A DNA stretch of 64,000 nucleotides, taken from contig NC_088655.1 of NCBI RefSeq assembly GCF_964019385.1, positions 4,740,264 through 4,804,263 on the forward strand. Reading direction: 5' to 3'. Shown piece by piece: positions 1-11,364 of the stretch. The notes under the pieces were generated by a model, which was not told the origin of the DNA, did not search any database, and saw only the letters and a program-made list of their open reading frames with translations. Numbering within the stretch: the stretch's first letter is position 1; every line of letters begins with the position of its first letter. Origin of the DNA: Sycon ciliatum. Lineage: Eukaryota; Porifera; Calcarea; Leucosolenida; Sycettidae. The translations under genes were made by a program, and so were the position numbers.

Positions 1-185
1 TTCTGTACCCGTCTACCCGAGGTCCTCACGGGTAGCAAGAGTACCAGACTACCCGTGCATACCACTATTTATAACATTCGATGCACATGTCAATACATAG
101 GAAGGGAAATTTTGATGAAGCCCTCTGTCTCATTTCTGTGGTCGAAAAGCAGAAGGAAGACTGATAGCTGCCAGTTTGTCCGAGT

Positions 186-312
186 GCATTGTCAATACAA
201 TAACCCAGGTTAAACCCTGCATTGTCAATACAATAACCCAGGTTAAACCCTGCATTGTCAATACAATAACCCAGGTTAAACCCTGCATTGTCAATACAAT
301 AACCCAGGTTAA
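186..312. repeat. 33-bp minisatellite, left block (about 3.9 units)
   Basis: Head-to-tail 33-bp units containing GCATTGTCAATACAATAACC followed by CAGGTTAAACCCT. The same units resume after 1284, so this is the left part of one array split by a transposon. Because 33 is a multiple of 3, both strands stay open for long stretches; I do not regard these as proteins. Bases 1-185 show nothing recognisable. Confidence 0.95.
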
Positions 313-1284
313 CCCTTTATGTACCAGCCATCTAATGTATGTAAGAGGCTATCACAGCCAAAGAAGCAACCATGGTATCAAATCTAGACAACTTTTGTAT
401 ATGCAAGTTGTGTTTTCCTGACTCCATATGTATCACTGCACCCAGGTAAGCATGGATATTGGTACAGCATGCAGTAGTATATGAAGGCCATAGGTGGAAT
501 ACCAAAGATACGCGCCAATTGTGCATATTTCTGACCAACCAGGGTATCACAAACAAATAGACTGAGAATTAGTTTGTGCTTGTGTACTGGGAACATAGGG
601 ACAAAACAACCTCATAAGCGTTGTCTCAGTGCATGAAGAGTAACAACATACCAGGGAAATGGTCATATTTTTACACATTTGAGGTAAAACAATTGGTTCA
701 AAATTGCAAATTTTGAATTCTTGTCTCAGATTCGAAATCTATATTTTTCTTCATCTACTCACATCCAGCGTCAGGTAAGTGAAAGAGAAGACAAGAAGCA
801 GTCGCTGGCTGATGAATTACGCCTGCCTTGACGATTTTAGGCCATCGCTGCCCTCCCTCTCGCTCCTGTTTTGAGAGCGAATACTGCGATGGGATCAGCG
901 ATACAAATTTTCAATTTCGAGTCGCATTCCGCGATGATATCGCCACAGCCGATCTCTCCAATCGTCCACCACGTCTAGAAGACGTCGACATGACCTAGAA
1001 CAAGCTACATCTTCGCTACAAGCAGAGAAACTGAGCGAGAACACGATCGAAACAGCGAAAATTGTTTGCGCTGAAAAGCATACTTTTGAACGCGTTCGTT
1101 CTCCATACTTTCAAATGGCAACCTACCCATATCATACATCAAAATTTTCAGTGGGATCTCAGCTGTCAAGCGCAAAAAACCGCGGGTCGATCGCAGCTAC
1201 GGCGGCGGGGAACGGCGCGCTTGATTGGAGTGCAGCGAACCGTACCATATGGTACGGTTCGAGATGGGGCTGGTACATAAAGGG
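313..1284. mobile_element. piggyBac-like non-autonomous element with TTAA target duplication
   Basis: Terminal inverted repeats of 17 bp are perfect: CCCTTTATGTACCAGCC at 313-329 and its complement at 1268-1284. Each end is flanked by TTAA (309-312 and 1285-1288). The satellite unit itself contains GGTTAAAC, so the element sits in the TTAA of a 33-bp unit and the two half-units rejoin across it. TTAA duplication plus ends starting CCC are hallmarks of the piggyBac superfamily. No transposase is seen in the 972 bp, so it would need to be moved in trans. Confidence 0.85.
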
Positions 1285-2235
1285 TTAAACCCTGCATTGT
1301 CAATACAATAACCCAGGTTAAACCCTGCATTGTCAATACAATAACCCAGGTTAAACCCTGCATTGTCAATACAATAACCCAGGTTAAACCCTGCATTGTC
1401 AATACAATAACCCAGGTTAAACCCTGCATTGTCAATACAATAACCCAGGTTAAACCCTGCATTGTCAATACAATAACCCAGGTTAAACCCTGCATTGTCA
1501 ATACAATAACCCAGGTTAAACCCTGCATTGTCAATACAATAACCCAGGTTAAACCCTGCATTGTCAATACAATAACCCAGGTTAAACCCTGCATTGTCAA
1601 TACAATAACCCAGGTTAAACCCTGCATTGTCAATACAATAACCCAGGTTAAACCCTGCATTGTCAATACAATAACCCAGGTTAAACCCTGCATTGTCAAT
1701 ACAATAACCCAGGTTAAACCCTGCATTGTCAATACAATAACCCAGGTTAAACCCTGCATTGTCAATACAATAACCCAGGTTAAACCCTGCATTGTCAATA
1801 CAATAACCCAGGTTAAACCCTGCATTGTCAATACAATAACCCAGGTTAAACCCTGCATTGTCAATACAATAACCCAGGTTAAACCCTGCATTGTCAATAC
1901 AATAACCCAGGTTAAACCCTGCATTGTCAATACAATAACCCAGGTTAAACCCTGCATTGTCAATACAATAACCCAGGTTAAACCCTGCATTGTCAATACA
2001 ATAACCCAGGTTAAACCCTGCATTGTCAATACAATAACCCAGGTTAAACCCTGCATTGTCAATACAATAACCCAGGTTAAACCCTGCATTGTCAATACAA
2101 TAACCCAGGTTAAACCCTGCATTGTCAATACAATAACCCAGGTTAAACCCTGCATTGTCAATACAATAACCCAGGTTAAACCCTGCATTGTCAATACAAT
2201 AACCCAGGTTAAACCCTGCATTGTCAATACAATAC
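1285..2235. repeat. 33-bp minisatellite, right block (about 29 units)
   Basis: Continuous, almost invariant 33-bp units identical to those at 186-312; there are about 33 units in total. The lack of divergence points to recent expansion or homogenisation. Long minus-strand open frames here just translate the repeat. Bases 2236-2399 downstream show no gene. Confidence 0.95.
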
Positions 2236-2403
2236 ACAACAATAGCGCGCTCAGACTGATTCAAAAGGACACGAAAATCCACATCCAGCCTCCATCAATA
2301 ATTATTGCTTTCTTCGCTCCTTTCTGCAACGTGACCAGCCAACATGGCCAGTAATGACACGTAACCAAAAATAGCTCTGTCATTTCACCACCATGCTCTT
2401 TAA

Positions 2404-3902
2404 CCCTTTCACTGCCACTGTCGACGAAAGTCGACAGCGCATTCATGCACTCTGAGTGCCACTGTCGACGAAAGTCGACAAGCAAACATGCAGTCCCCAG
2501 TGCCACCGTCGACTTTTGTCGACGACTTTTGTCGACAGGCAGACTTCACCCAGTTTGGGTCGCTATTTTTGACTATTGGAGATGTTTGGCCGTGGTAGAG
2601 GGCCACTAGGCCCTAGAAGAGGTCCATACCCATCGAAATACGCTGCCAGAAGCATGGGTTGCCATTTGAAAAAATCGAACCAGCGTCGTTGAAAAATGCG
2701 CATCTGATTTTTAGCCGAGCGGCGCGGAAGAAATCGGTTCTCACGCACTTCCACCTTCCTGAGTCGGTGCCAGTTTTTTTCTCTTTCCCGTAAACTTTCA
2801 TTGCAAGGAGCATGACATTTGGTTCAGACTTGATGCCTAGCCATTACCCAAGACTCCAGGCGGCTATCCATTGGGATAGGCGGTTGGAGTCACGGGTAGA
2901 GACAACCACACGACGGATTCCTCACGGACGCATTCACTGCAAGCTTGGCGGAAACAGCGCTGGCGGCGCTCACCGAGTCCAGAACTAAACTTTTCTAAGA
3001 ACTACCACGTTACAATGGCGACCAGCACAGTCAAGAGACACTACAGGTATGTCAGCTACAACATAATTATATTCTTTCTACAACGACACCTACCTCAAGC
3101 TCAATACCTGACGATCTACTGCAAGCTGATGCGAAAGTGCATTACACCCGCGAACGCCGCGCTTGTCAACGGAACAGGGAAGCGCTTCACTCTCCGAAGT
3201 CGAAATGTATTCGGACTGCTGCTAGTCAGGAGAACAAACGACCACCATGGCGGCAGAACATTCCGCAGCTGTTCACCGACACGATCTGCTTCACCAAACG
3301 ACTTACGATCGTTTCGTTCTCCGAGTTTTCTGGTGGCAGCAACTAGAATTTCGTCCGCAACAACAGGACGAAAGTCTCTCGCAACTGAAGTCCTGTTGCC
3401 ACGAAGACAGAGAACATTCCGCACGCCATCTCTTCTGCTTCCAGTGTTGTAGCTCTCCGGTCCACTGGCAGATCTTTCAATCCCAGCTAACAAAAAAAGG
3501 ATCTGCTTCTCTCTCCAAAACAACAACTAATTTTACTTCGCGAGTGTCCGGGCCGATCGTGTACATAGTGTATGTAGCGCATGCGGCGCACGCCGCACTT
3601 TCGCATGACATGACATGCATTTTTGCACAGCGGCTGGCGCTGGAGCGCCCAGCACGGTTGTACTTCGGATTTTGCGATTTTTTTCGACGGCAATGGCTTC
3701 CTTTATGAGTTGTCTACCTACGATGTATACTTTGGAAAGCGATATTCCGTACAGAAAGTACCAAAAAATCCATGAGAAGTTGGCCTTTCGATTTTTCGAG
3801 CTGGAGGCAAAAAGTGCCTGGCAGGGAGGGGGTGTACAGCTCAGCTGACAGCCTGGCAGGGAGCGCCTTGTCACCTTGAGTGGTCAGCTGGCAGTGAAAG
3901 GG
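2404..3902. mobile_element. second piggyBac-like element (TTAA target, 14-bp TIR)
   Basis: CCCTTTCACTGCCA at 2404-2417 and its complement at 3889-3902 are both flanked by TTAA (2400-2403 and 3903-3906). Just inside the left end is a cluster of GTCGAC-centred repeats (ACTGTCGACGAAAGTCGACA and variants, 2415-2540), suggestive of subterminal transposase-binding sites. Several open frames of 60-153 codons lie inside, but none shows a transposase motif I can recognise. It differs in sequence from the element at 313-1284. Confidence 0.75.
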
Positions 3903-3963
3903 TTAACGCCCCAGTCTGTACCGATGTGTATATTTTTCTTCGTTTCTTTCCTTCTAATGGAGG

Positions 3964-4150
3964 AGAACATGGATGCAGTGAATGGGATTTTCGGTCTTTG
4001 ACCACATTGCTGGTGAGCTGATCTACTCACCTCCCACCGCTTTAGGAGCTGCATCTGCGCCTTGATCCTTGAAGGGTGGTGGCGTTCCTACAGATGCGGG
4101 TGCGGAATACTCGGTTTTCAGCCGAGTCTCACGCGAACCGTGACTTTTTT
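3964..4150 (+). repeat. dispersed repeat family A, copy 1
   Basis: About 185 bp nearly identical to 16230-16412 (both start GGATGCAGTGAATGGGATTT and end near CTCACGCGAACCGTGA), with a rearranged third copy at 23320-23575. No terminal inverted repeats or TSD were found. A short hairpin near the right end (CGGCTT..AGCCG) is conserved. Origin unknown; a SINE or a MITE fragment are both possible. Confidence 0.75.
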
Positions 4151-4402
4151 CCTTTCTAATTGCATCTTTGCTCTCGGTCCGTGGTCGCATTCATCCTCAC
4201 CTCCTTGTATTGTGTACTTCATCAGGTGTCAGTGTAGCATGGCTACTTCATAACACGTAATTTGTGATCACATAGATAGTACACGGTAGCCCGAATGCCT
4301 TGATTGCTGAGAGTACACGGGTTACACCATGAACTGAACTGTAGACAGGGAATGAATAAATAAATAAATAAATGCCGGATTAAACATGGTGCTGGAGCTT
4401 AC

Positions 4403-4533
4403 CTCTGGCCGCTCGAGCAGTTGCCATTCCTCCGGTTGTTCCGAGATCTCCTCTATCACCTTGTCCAGCAGGGCTACGGCGTAAACCTTCGTGTACTGCT
4501 CCGTGAACTTCAGCAGCACTGCCTCGATCAGTT
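4403..4533 (-). CDS. internal coding exon of an unidentified gene
   Basis: A 131-nt exon on the minus strand with a good acceptor (TTTGTAG just before it) and donor (AGAG|GTAAGC). It enters in phase 1 and leaves in phase 0. The 43 complete codons read LIEAVLLKFTEQYTKVYAV, then an acidic helical stretch ending WQLLERPE. The composition (Leu/Glu/Lys helices, no stops, exact splice sites) is that of a real protein, probably helical-repeat-like, but I do not recognise the family. Neighbouring exons were not found; flanking DNA is repetitive. A partial copy lies 111 bp upstream on the same strand. Confidence 0.6.
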
Positions 4534-4601
4534 CTACAAAGGCACGCATGCGATGCAGACACACAACACAACAGTACAGCATTCAGCTAAAGTGCTACAG
4601 C

Positions 4602-4674
4602 GCGTACTGTTCCGTGAACTGCAGCAGCACAGCCTCGATCAGTTCTGCACAGCACAGGCACGCATGCGATGCAG
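4602..4674 (-). pseudogene. partial tandem duplicate of the 4403-4533 exon
   Basis: The acceptor and first 16 or so codons of the neighbouring exon are repeated 111 bp away (minus strand: acceptor TGTGCAG, then LIEAVLLQFTEQY followed by a stop). The duplicated block includes about 40 bp of intron (the GCACGCATGCGATGCAG stretch). A cryptic second acceptor therefore sits upstream of the genuine exon. Confidence 0.6.
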
Positions 4675-5826
4675 CCACAGAATACAACAGCACAGCGTTC
4701 AGTTATCGTAGTGTCTGCAAGTAGGCCAGTTTGAATTGAATGACCTGCTTTCTCCTGGTCAGCAGCCCTTCGTCAACTGGCAGGATTCTATTTCAGCTTT
4801 GCAATACTGTTTGGTGACGTGTGTGCCACATGTTGTGTAAAATATATCACCAAGGATACAATTCTCTCCTTTAACACCATACTGCATGTTGACACTCAAC
4901 GTCACACACTATCTACCACCCTTCCCCAGTCCACAGCCTGGTGTTTGTAGGTCTGGCACTGCACAGTGCCCTGTACAATGCACTGCACCTGAGGGCACAG
5001 CCCCGGTGCTCACAGGTCTGGCTCTGCACTGAGACTGGCACGCACCTGACTCACACCATCAAATTCGCTTTGAGGAACTCTCCGCACACGCCGGCAGCAG
5101 ATCTACAGCCAGTCCAACACCACATCTACACACGTGCGCAGTCGAAGAGGAAAGTCTGTAGTGTTGTTTTCGGCCTGGCACGTCTGCAGCATGCACTGCT
5201 GTTGTAGGTGAGAGAGCGATAATATCACCAGAACTGAAGCATATAAAGTGGTGTCTGACACGCTACGGTCACACCACTATTTGCACCGGGTACCCTGTGA
5301 ATGGATAAAGGGCACTGATTTGAGCTCTAAATTTCGAAAGTTTTCAGAGGAGACATCCCAACTCTACGAGTAACTTGTACTTCAGGTGGCTGACCATATC
5401 ACCCTAAAATACCTTCCGACGCCCCTGATATAGCGGTCATGATCTGCTGTTCCACCGGCCTGATGATTCATTGTGGTCCGTTTATTGTTTGGGCAATGGA
5501 GTGCAGTGCATTTTCAAACTGCAACGTCAAGATGAAGACTTCTTGAGAGTGCAAGAAAAAGATGGACTGAAAACATGTCGCCGGGTGAACACTTGCCTAT
5601 GTCTATGCACTACAAACGTTCTTCTTCAACTGCAGAAGATGTACACAAGCAGGGGCGTATGAGGAACCGAGCGAAACGCAAGGAAAAGGCGAAAAGTTGC
5701 TTTCTACAGGGGCACCTGGTTTGCTGAAAAAAATGCAAGTTTTGCATTTCGCACGCGGTTCCTTGACGACATAAGCACAAAAAGTTGCGTTTACGCAGTT
5801 TTGTACCTAGTGTGGCTACAGCCTAA
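4675..5826. other. no assignable gene; contains dispersed repeat B copy 1
   Basis: No convincing exon. Roughly 5330-5440 resembles 23075-23205 (shared phrases TTGTACTTCAG, TGGCTGA and ACCTTCCGACGCCCCTG), so it is a diverged dispersed repeat. The stretch at 5808-5826 resembles the right end of the MITE that follows and may be the end of another copy. Confidence 0.4.
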
Positions 5827-6704
5827 GGGCCCTTACACACTACTTACATGTAAAACGCAACTAACGTTGCGTATGCGCCATCCTGATCAAGTGCAGTTGC
5901 ACACTGACAGGTGATCTGCTTTTTACGTACATGTGTTGCAGTTCGGATGAAAAGTTCTGCTCTCAGAACGAGTGCTGTGTGTGCTTCTTCGATTTCGTTC
6001 TGCATCTTGTGTTGGAGCCATGTCCATGGAGCTCAGGTTGACTCCGGCAAGGAGAAAGCGGCGACATAAAATTGTTGCCGCCATGATATTGCAGGACCTG
6101 CAGAAGCTAGTGAAGTTGTCTGATGGCGGTCCTGTTCTTGATATTTTCTAGATGACTGATCACAGTTGCTCAAATTTCATGGTCACGACGATGCTCATGC
6201 TGTTGCGGAATGGTACCGTCAAATACAGAATTGGTCGCAACTTGTGGACAGCTCACCCTGAGAACGAGTTTGGAACGCCTTGTTTTTTTGATATATCGCC
6301 CACAGCTCCATGAGCTTCGCCTCCATTTCTTCTGTGCACTGGATTTTCGGCATCGTGTCGCGCGCTCAGCAAGCAAACAAGATCGAGTCTACTACGGCTT
6401 GAACAACAGGAGTTCAAGTACGAGAATTTCAGAAGCAGGCGAAAAGTCCAATGGACAGCTGAAATTGAAACACAAAAATCCACACAGCACCAAACAGCAA
6501 AAACACCAACAAGAAGTTGAAGTCCGAAAGCGCGGGAAGGCATAAAAGCTAAAAAGCTAAAAAGCAGCCTTCTACACCCGTCCGAGATCTGAGTAAAACG
6601 TTTACGCAACTTTCTAGATTTCGTGCCATATGACGTCAGTCGGCATGACAACTTTTACAGGAAAGCAACAAAAAAGCGGTTTTCTACGTAGTGTGGTTAC
6701 AGCC
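5827..6704. mobile_element. Harbinger-like MITE candidate (TAA target)
   Basis: Flanked by TAA on both sides (5824-5826 and 6705-6707). The ends are imperfect inverted repeats sharing CACACTAC and a following AAAAC-rich stretch (GGGCCCTTACACACTAC versus the complement of GTAGTGTGGTTACAGCC). A 3-bp TAA duplication fits PIF/Harbinger. A short plus-strand open frame at about 6020-6151 (MSMELRLTPARRKRRHKIVA..) is the only coding-like stretch. The TIR match is weak, so the family call is tentative. Confidence 0.4.
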
Positions 6705-6822
6705 TAAACGAGGCCTATATTCTAGACTCCTTTCCTATGAAAATAGTTGATTCATGAAGCAATCAAGCAAAGGACACAGAGCATAGCTGAGTGTTGGCAA
6801 GTGGATCTACTAATATTACTAG

Positions 6823-7455
6823 TAGGGATATCAGCGAACGCACTGCGCAGCCCATCTGCGCAGGTCAGCCTGGCCCATCTACGCGCGGCCGACAAAAAAA
6901 CTCATGAACCCTTTCATTTTTTTGCAAAATAAATCGTGCGAAGAAGATGCACGGAATGGCTGAAAACTAGGCTGAGGAAAAGTAGCATCCAGAGACTCTC
7001 AAACAAATTCCGGGCCCATCGCTTCTGACAATGGCAGCGAAGACATCAGGGAGCTGATTGCAGCAACTCTCTACCAAGCGCGACGCTGGTTACTCACCAA
7101 GGCAGGGCGCTTCCATCGCGCAAGAAATGGCCGCGAGCGAGAAATGCAAGTCCGATTTTGGAACGATCCAACCAGGGTAATCCCTTGAAAATTGGCCTGA
7201 ACACCTCTCATACTGGTGTTTCACGATGTGCAAACTTTCAGAGAAATCGACCGGGGAGAACGTGGTGAGCTCGTGGGTCCTCCTGTATCGCGTATGATTT
7301 GAATGGTCGCGGGGACAGAAGAACAGTAATTTTACGACTCCCAGCGGTGCAAACAGACCGCGGCCATGTTTTCTCTGTCGGCCGCGATCACGTTCAAAAA
7401 ATCGATGACGCAATGCATGCGCAGAGGCCTGCGCAGTGCGTTCGCTGACATCCCT
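6823..7455. mobile_element. hAT-like MITE with 8-bp TSD
   Basis: Left end TAGGGATATCAGCGAACGCA and the right-end complement AGGGATGTCAGCGAACGCA match over about 27 bp with one mismatch. ATTACTAG flanks both sides (6815-6822 and 7456-7463), an 8-bp duplication typical of hAT. The 630-bp interior carries no clear transposase. Confidence 0.75.
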
Positions 7456-7463
7456 ATTACTAG

Positions 7464-8679
7464 GTAGTAGAGTTACTACTACCACTTACCAGTAACATTC
7501 AGCACAGGCAACAAATAATGCAAGTGTTGAAGTCCTTTTTGCGGAAGAGCCACTTGCATTTCAGAGCTAAGTGACTGCTGCAGACGACACCACCAGCCTC
7601 AGCTCAGGTGCAGTGATTCATGAGACTCGGAGAGGACTTCTGGAACGAAGCCCGGCTCGCCGCCGGCGGGCACTTTCAAGTACGGAGTACGAGTACTCTG
7701 GACTTACGAAAGCGGAAAGGGGCTCAGGCGAAAATAATAAATTCGGCACAGCGACACGTTGCACTAGCAGTGCTCTTCTAGGACAGACTCACTACAATAA
7801 CAAAATCGTGTGTTTCGTCGTCTGCGCTGCTGCCTGCAATCGGCGTAAGTAATCAACTATGACTACAATCACGTACGGAAGTAATGAAGGAGCGGCTACT
7901 GCATTGCGACGAGTTCCATTGGCTTTGGCGTCAAATCGAAACTGCATTTTTGTTGCTACTGTGCCCAGGAGATGTAGGCTCCGCCGCTGTTGCGTGGCTG
8001 ACTTTCTTCCAAAGACCAACGTACTGTAAGGTGACTTAGGTCCAGGACGTACAGGTTAGGTATCACAACAGGTAAAAGCCACGAGCGAATGCAAGGACTT
8101 AGGTTGCTGATGCTGCGCCGCAAGTCGCGAACACAATCAAAGCAAGAGCAGGACAATAACTTCTCTCCCAGTCCGGGGCGAGTCGTATGTGTTACGTAAC
8201 GTTCATACCTAGGCTAGGTACCAAGTAGACGAAATAAATAAGTAAAAACACTATCCGCGGGCTAGCTGTGCAGATGTGCCTACGCGGCGGGGGTAAACAT
8301 GGTGAACAACAAGCTGCCAGCCTTTCCGACCTGGAAATATGCCGGTACGCGGTATGGTAGCAAAAACACCCACAAGGCCACATATGCCTCGCAACAATCA
8401 ACATGCGAGTCAACAAACAACACGCACTGCGCGCGACGCGCATCACTATTAAAAAGTACATGATTGTTGTCCCGAATCAGGTGAGCATGAGCCTCAGCTG
8501 AGCCTCAGGGTGGGCCTTAGTTCTGGCTCGACAATGCACACAGCTCCAGTCGGCCATACGCGGACAGGAACAGGAAATAGAGAAAAAATAATAATAACGG
8601 AGAAGAAATCTCCATCAAGATGAGTGGGAGGCCTCGAGGGTGGACGTGTGCCAAAAAAAATTCAGCTGCTGTTTCCTAC
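7464..8679. other. no assignable gene
   Basis: Unremarkable composition. A strong plus-strand donor (CGGC|GTAAGT) lies near 7847, after an open stretch from 7571. Without a recognisable protein or partner exon I leave it unannotated. Confidence 0.3.
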
Positions 8680-8734
8680 CTTTGATTTCCTGTTGTTTCG
8701 CCTCGTTGAGCGGACCTCCGACAATGTTGCCCAT
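8680..8734 (-). CDS. candidate first coding exon (N-terminus MGNIVGGPLNEAKQQEIK)
   Basis: Minus strand: an ATG at 8734-8732 opens 18 codons ending in a good donor (AAAG|GTAGGA), leaving in phase 1. The N-terminus MGNIVGG fits an N-myristoylation signal (Met-Gly-Asn start). The open frame extends upstream without a Met as a hydrophobic stretch (LLCSCGAGFLFVSYAG), so this could instead be an internal exon containing a membrane segment. No downstream exon was located and the family is not recognised. Confidence 0.35.
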
Positions 8735-9199
8735 CCTGGCAGCAGCTATGGAAAGCCTGTGACCGGCGTAGGAGACGAACAGAAAACCTGCCCCACAACT
8801 GCAGAGCAAACCACCCACAAGTTAGTTTCGCACACCGCGACAACAACTACTGGTAGTACAAGAGAACGAGCGCAAAGAAGAGAGGGGACGAGGCCAACCA
8901 CGAGTTCTTTTTTCAAATCCACTTTCTGTAGTAGTAGTTCCGTGCCGTCGTCGACGCGCGTCCGCAGTTGCCGGCGCACAATCCGCATATCCGTCCGTCT
9001 AGTGTCTCACTCTCAGTCCTCAGCTCATGAGCTCAGCGGACTGGCATGACTAGTGTTGTACACATGATTGTATGTAGTCATGTAGTAGATCTACGTCATG
9101 TAGCTGCTAGTGCTAGCCTGTAGTGTAGGCTGTACTGCTAGGCCGGCCCCGTGTCGGCATTTTTTTTAGCATTTTCGGTACAATCCGCGAACCCAGCAC

Positions 9200-10752
9200 T
9201 AGGCCTTGACGGATTATGCTAATATTTTCGTGAAATTATGCTTTTCGCATTGCTGAAAAAAATGCAGAATTATGCTATTTTTATGCTAAAAGTTATCATA
9301 ATTATGCCGCATTATGCTCACATATGCTGCTAATGCATAATGGTTCTGTGCAAAATAACAAGGGAATTTTTTTGTAGAGGGCGTTGTACTGTAGTAGCAA
9401 AAGTTCAACGGGGTCAACGCACCGTCCGACCTAGCTACGACCATCACTGATTGTAGTGGACTGGACATGTTATCAAGGGAGTCATAAACCTACAACGTCC
9501 TAGTGCATCTACTTGCACTTGTACTTGTAGAACATGTACAACTGTATGGAATTTCAGCCCTCACCATCGTCTACACGGATTTCAAAAGCGTCGACCTCCA
9601 TTTTGAAAACATGGTGGCTGGCTAGGCTAGCCGCGCTACCCGTAGTCGCACGTGCCCACCGCGTGTCTTAGCGCGAGCTTCGAGCTAAAGATCATGTCGC
9701 CCATTCATTTTCCTGTGTTTCCCCATTTCTTCGAACTCGCTCAGCTTTTGCTTCCGAGCAGCTTTTGCTTCAGCTTTTGCTTCGCTCGCGCTCGTGCTTC
9801 AGCTCCACGCTGTAGTCTGAGTTTAGTTCTCTTGTCTTCTTCCAGCAGAATACTGCAAACTCTACAGCACGTCGAGCTTCTCCTAGAAGAGTTTCTTTTG
9901 CGTCGAGGCAGACTGTCAATCGTTTCAGTCCTATCTTGCCGTCGTCTCATGAGCGCCCGAAAGCAACAGTATCTATTTTCTTGGCGTTTCATTTTCTGGC
10001 GAACTCATTCACCTACTACTTCTTCCTTTATGAAACTTCAGGTGGCTGAGTTCTCCCACTAGCGACAATCATGCCTTGGAAAAGAACAGGATATTCCTAA
10101 GGTATATACAGCCAGTGCAGTGATGTCAGTGTACTGCACTGCAAAAAGCACCTGCATGTACTGCGCGTAGTTGTTGTTTGTTTTGTCGAGAAAGAATCCC
10201 TTTCGCACTCGCGCGGGCCGCGAGGGCGCAGCACGGAAACGGGTCTATTGAATTCATTTCTTGGTCGATTTTGACAACCAATACGTCGTTGTTTTTCTTT
10301 TTTCACTGGCTATCCTTTCTCCGCTTCCGAATTGCGATGCCGTCCACCTGTAAAGCCTTGAAGTGAAACGAGTGGAGGCCGGTTTCGGAGGTAATTTTCG
10401 GCCAAACAGCAATCAAATCGAAAAATTCGAAGCGGACGATCTGTTGGTATCTATCGAAAGAAGACGTTGGTCCATAAAAAATCTTTGCAAACTACACCGT
10501 ATGAACCAAGGAATTACGGTAAGTTTGAGAATTTTGGTACATTAGCTGTACGCTGATTGGTCGATTAGCGCGACCGTTGAGAAACGGGCCAGTGACGCTT
10601 TGTACAGCGTTGGTGAGGGCTGAATTTGATGCGAACAGGCGGATTATTCCAATTTTATGCGATTCGTATGGAATTTGCCTCGAATAATGCGACTATTCGA
10701 TTTTGGCAGGAATTATGCGAAAAATTATGCTAGCATAATCCGTCAAGGCCTA
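9200..10752. mobile_element. hAT-like element with perfect 8-bp TSD (copy 1)
   Basis: The ends are inverted repeats TAGGCCTTGACGGATTATGC / GCATAATCCGTCAAGGCCTA, flanked by CCCAGCAC on both sides (9192-9199 and 10753-10760). The subterminal regions are rich in ATTATGC motifs on both strands. Around 10330-10510 lies a broken coding stretch (MPSTCKALK, then a stop, then an open frame ending at a GTAAGT donor) that may be a transposase exon remnant. A 479-bp deletion derivative sits at 37246-37724. Confidence 0.85.
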
Positions 10753-10967
10753 CCCAGCACTGCACTAGCACTTTGCAAATTTGGCCTCGTGATGCAGCAT
10801 TTTGGGGGAAACGGAGCACTTGGCCGTTGGCGTTGTGTATCAAAATTGAGAGAAGAAAAACTTCCCAAACAAGAACGTCACTTCCGCATTCCGTAGGTTA
10901 TACGTTAGTTTCTTGTTGAGTAGTTTTAAACTTTACATGTATGAATTGAAAATAATGGTTTTGACCA

Positions 10968-11003
10968 GGGAGTCGCAAAATACCGGTGTTTTCTGACTCC
11001 CTG
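10968..11003. repeat. short perfect hairpin
   Basis: CCAGGGAGTC and its complement GACTCCCTGG are separated by about 16-20 bases. It does not coincide with any other feature and could be a remnant of a small MITE. Confidence 0.6.
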
Positions 11004-11165
11004 GTTTTGAGTCTTTTGACGGCGTGTGCTGAGGATTACAAAAAGTGAGCATTTTCCGAGCATTTTCGGCAAGGTTTACGAGAATTTCCCAAAAGCATTT
11101 TCGGCAAAGACTTTAAGTATTTATTAAAGTTAGTTTCGGGCATACATGTATTACACCAGGCCCTA

Positions 11166-11364
11166 CAGGCGCGTGCTCGGCGATGGGCACGGGGGGCACG
11201 TGCACCCCCAAAATTTTTCAATCTGATCCAAGGCAATTGTAATGTATGCAAATATGCTCTAAAATTCAAGAAAGGTTGCAAACAAATTGCAGAAAATTGC
11301 CGGGGGGGGGGGCTCCCCTCGGCTCCCGTGCACCCCCCTAGTTGGGGGGCCGAGCACGCCCCTG
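11166..11364. mobile_element. short MITE with CAGG(C/G)GCGTGCTCGG ends
   Basis: Left CAGGCGCGTGCTCGG and right complement CAGGGGCGTGCTCGG; both ends carry GTGCACCCCC-type inner motifs. CCCTA occurs just outside both ends, so the TSD length is ambiguous. Possibly hAT-related. Confidence 0.5.

Noticed and set aside
1..60. Telomere-like ACCCG repeats
   Set aside because: Only isolated TACCCG words, with no tandem periodicity.
186..2235. CRISPR array
   Set aside because: The direct repeats are contiguous with no variable spacers, and the genome is eukaryotic.
1166..2282. 358- and 361-codon minus-strand frames with 11-residue repeats
   Set aside because: They are translations of the 33-bp minisatellite (33 is divisible by 3); no signal of a real gene such as splice sites or a non-repetitive domain.
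3015..3874. Several 60-153-codon frames inside the second piggyBac-like element
   Set aside because: Open frames overlap on both strands, with no DDD or zinc-binding motifs of a piggyBac transposase.
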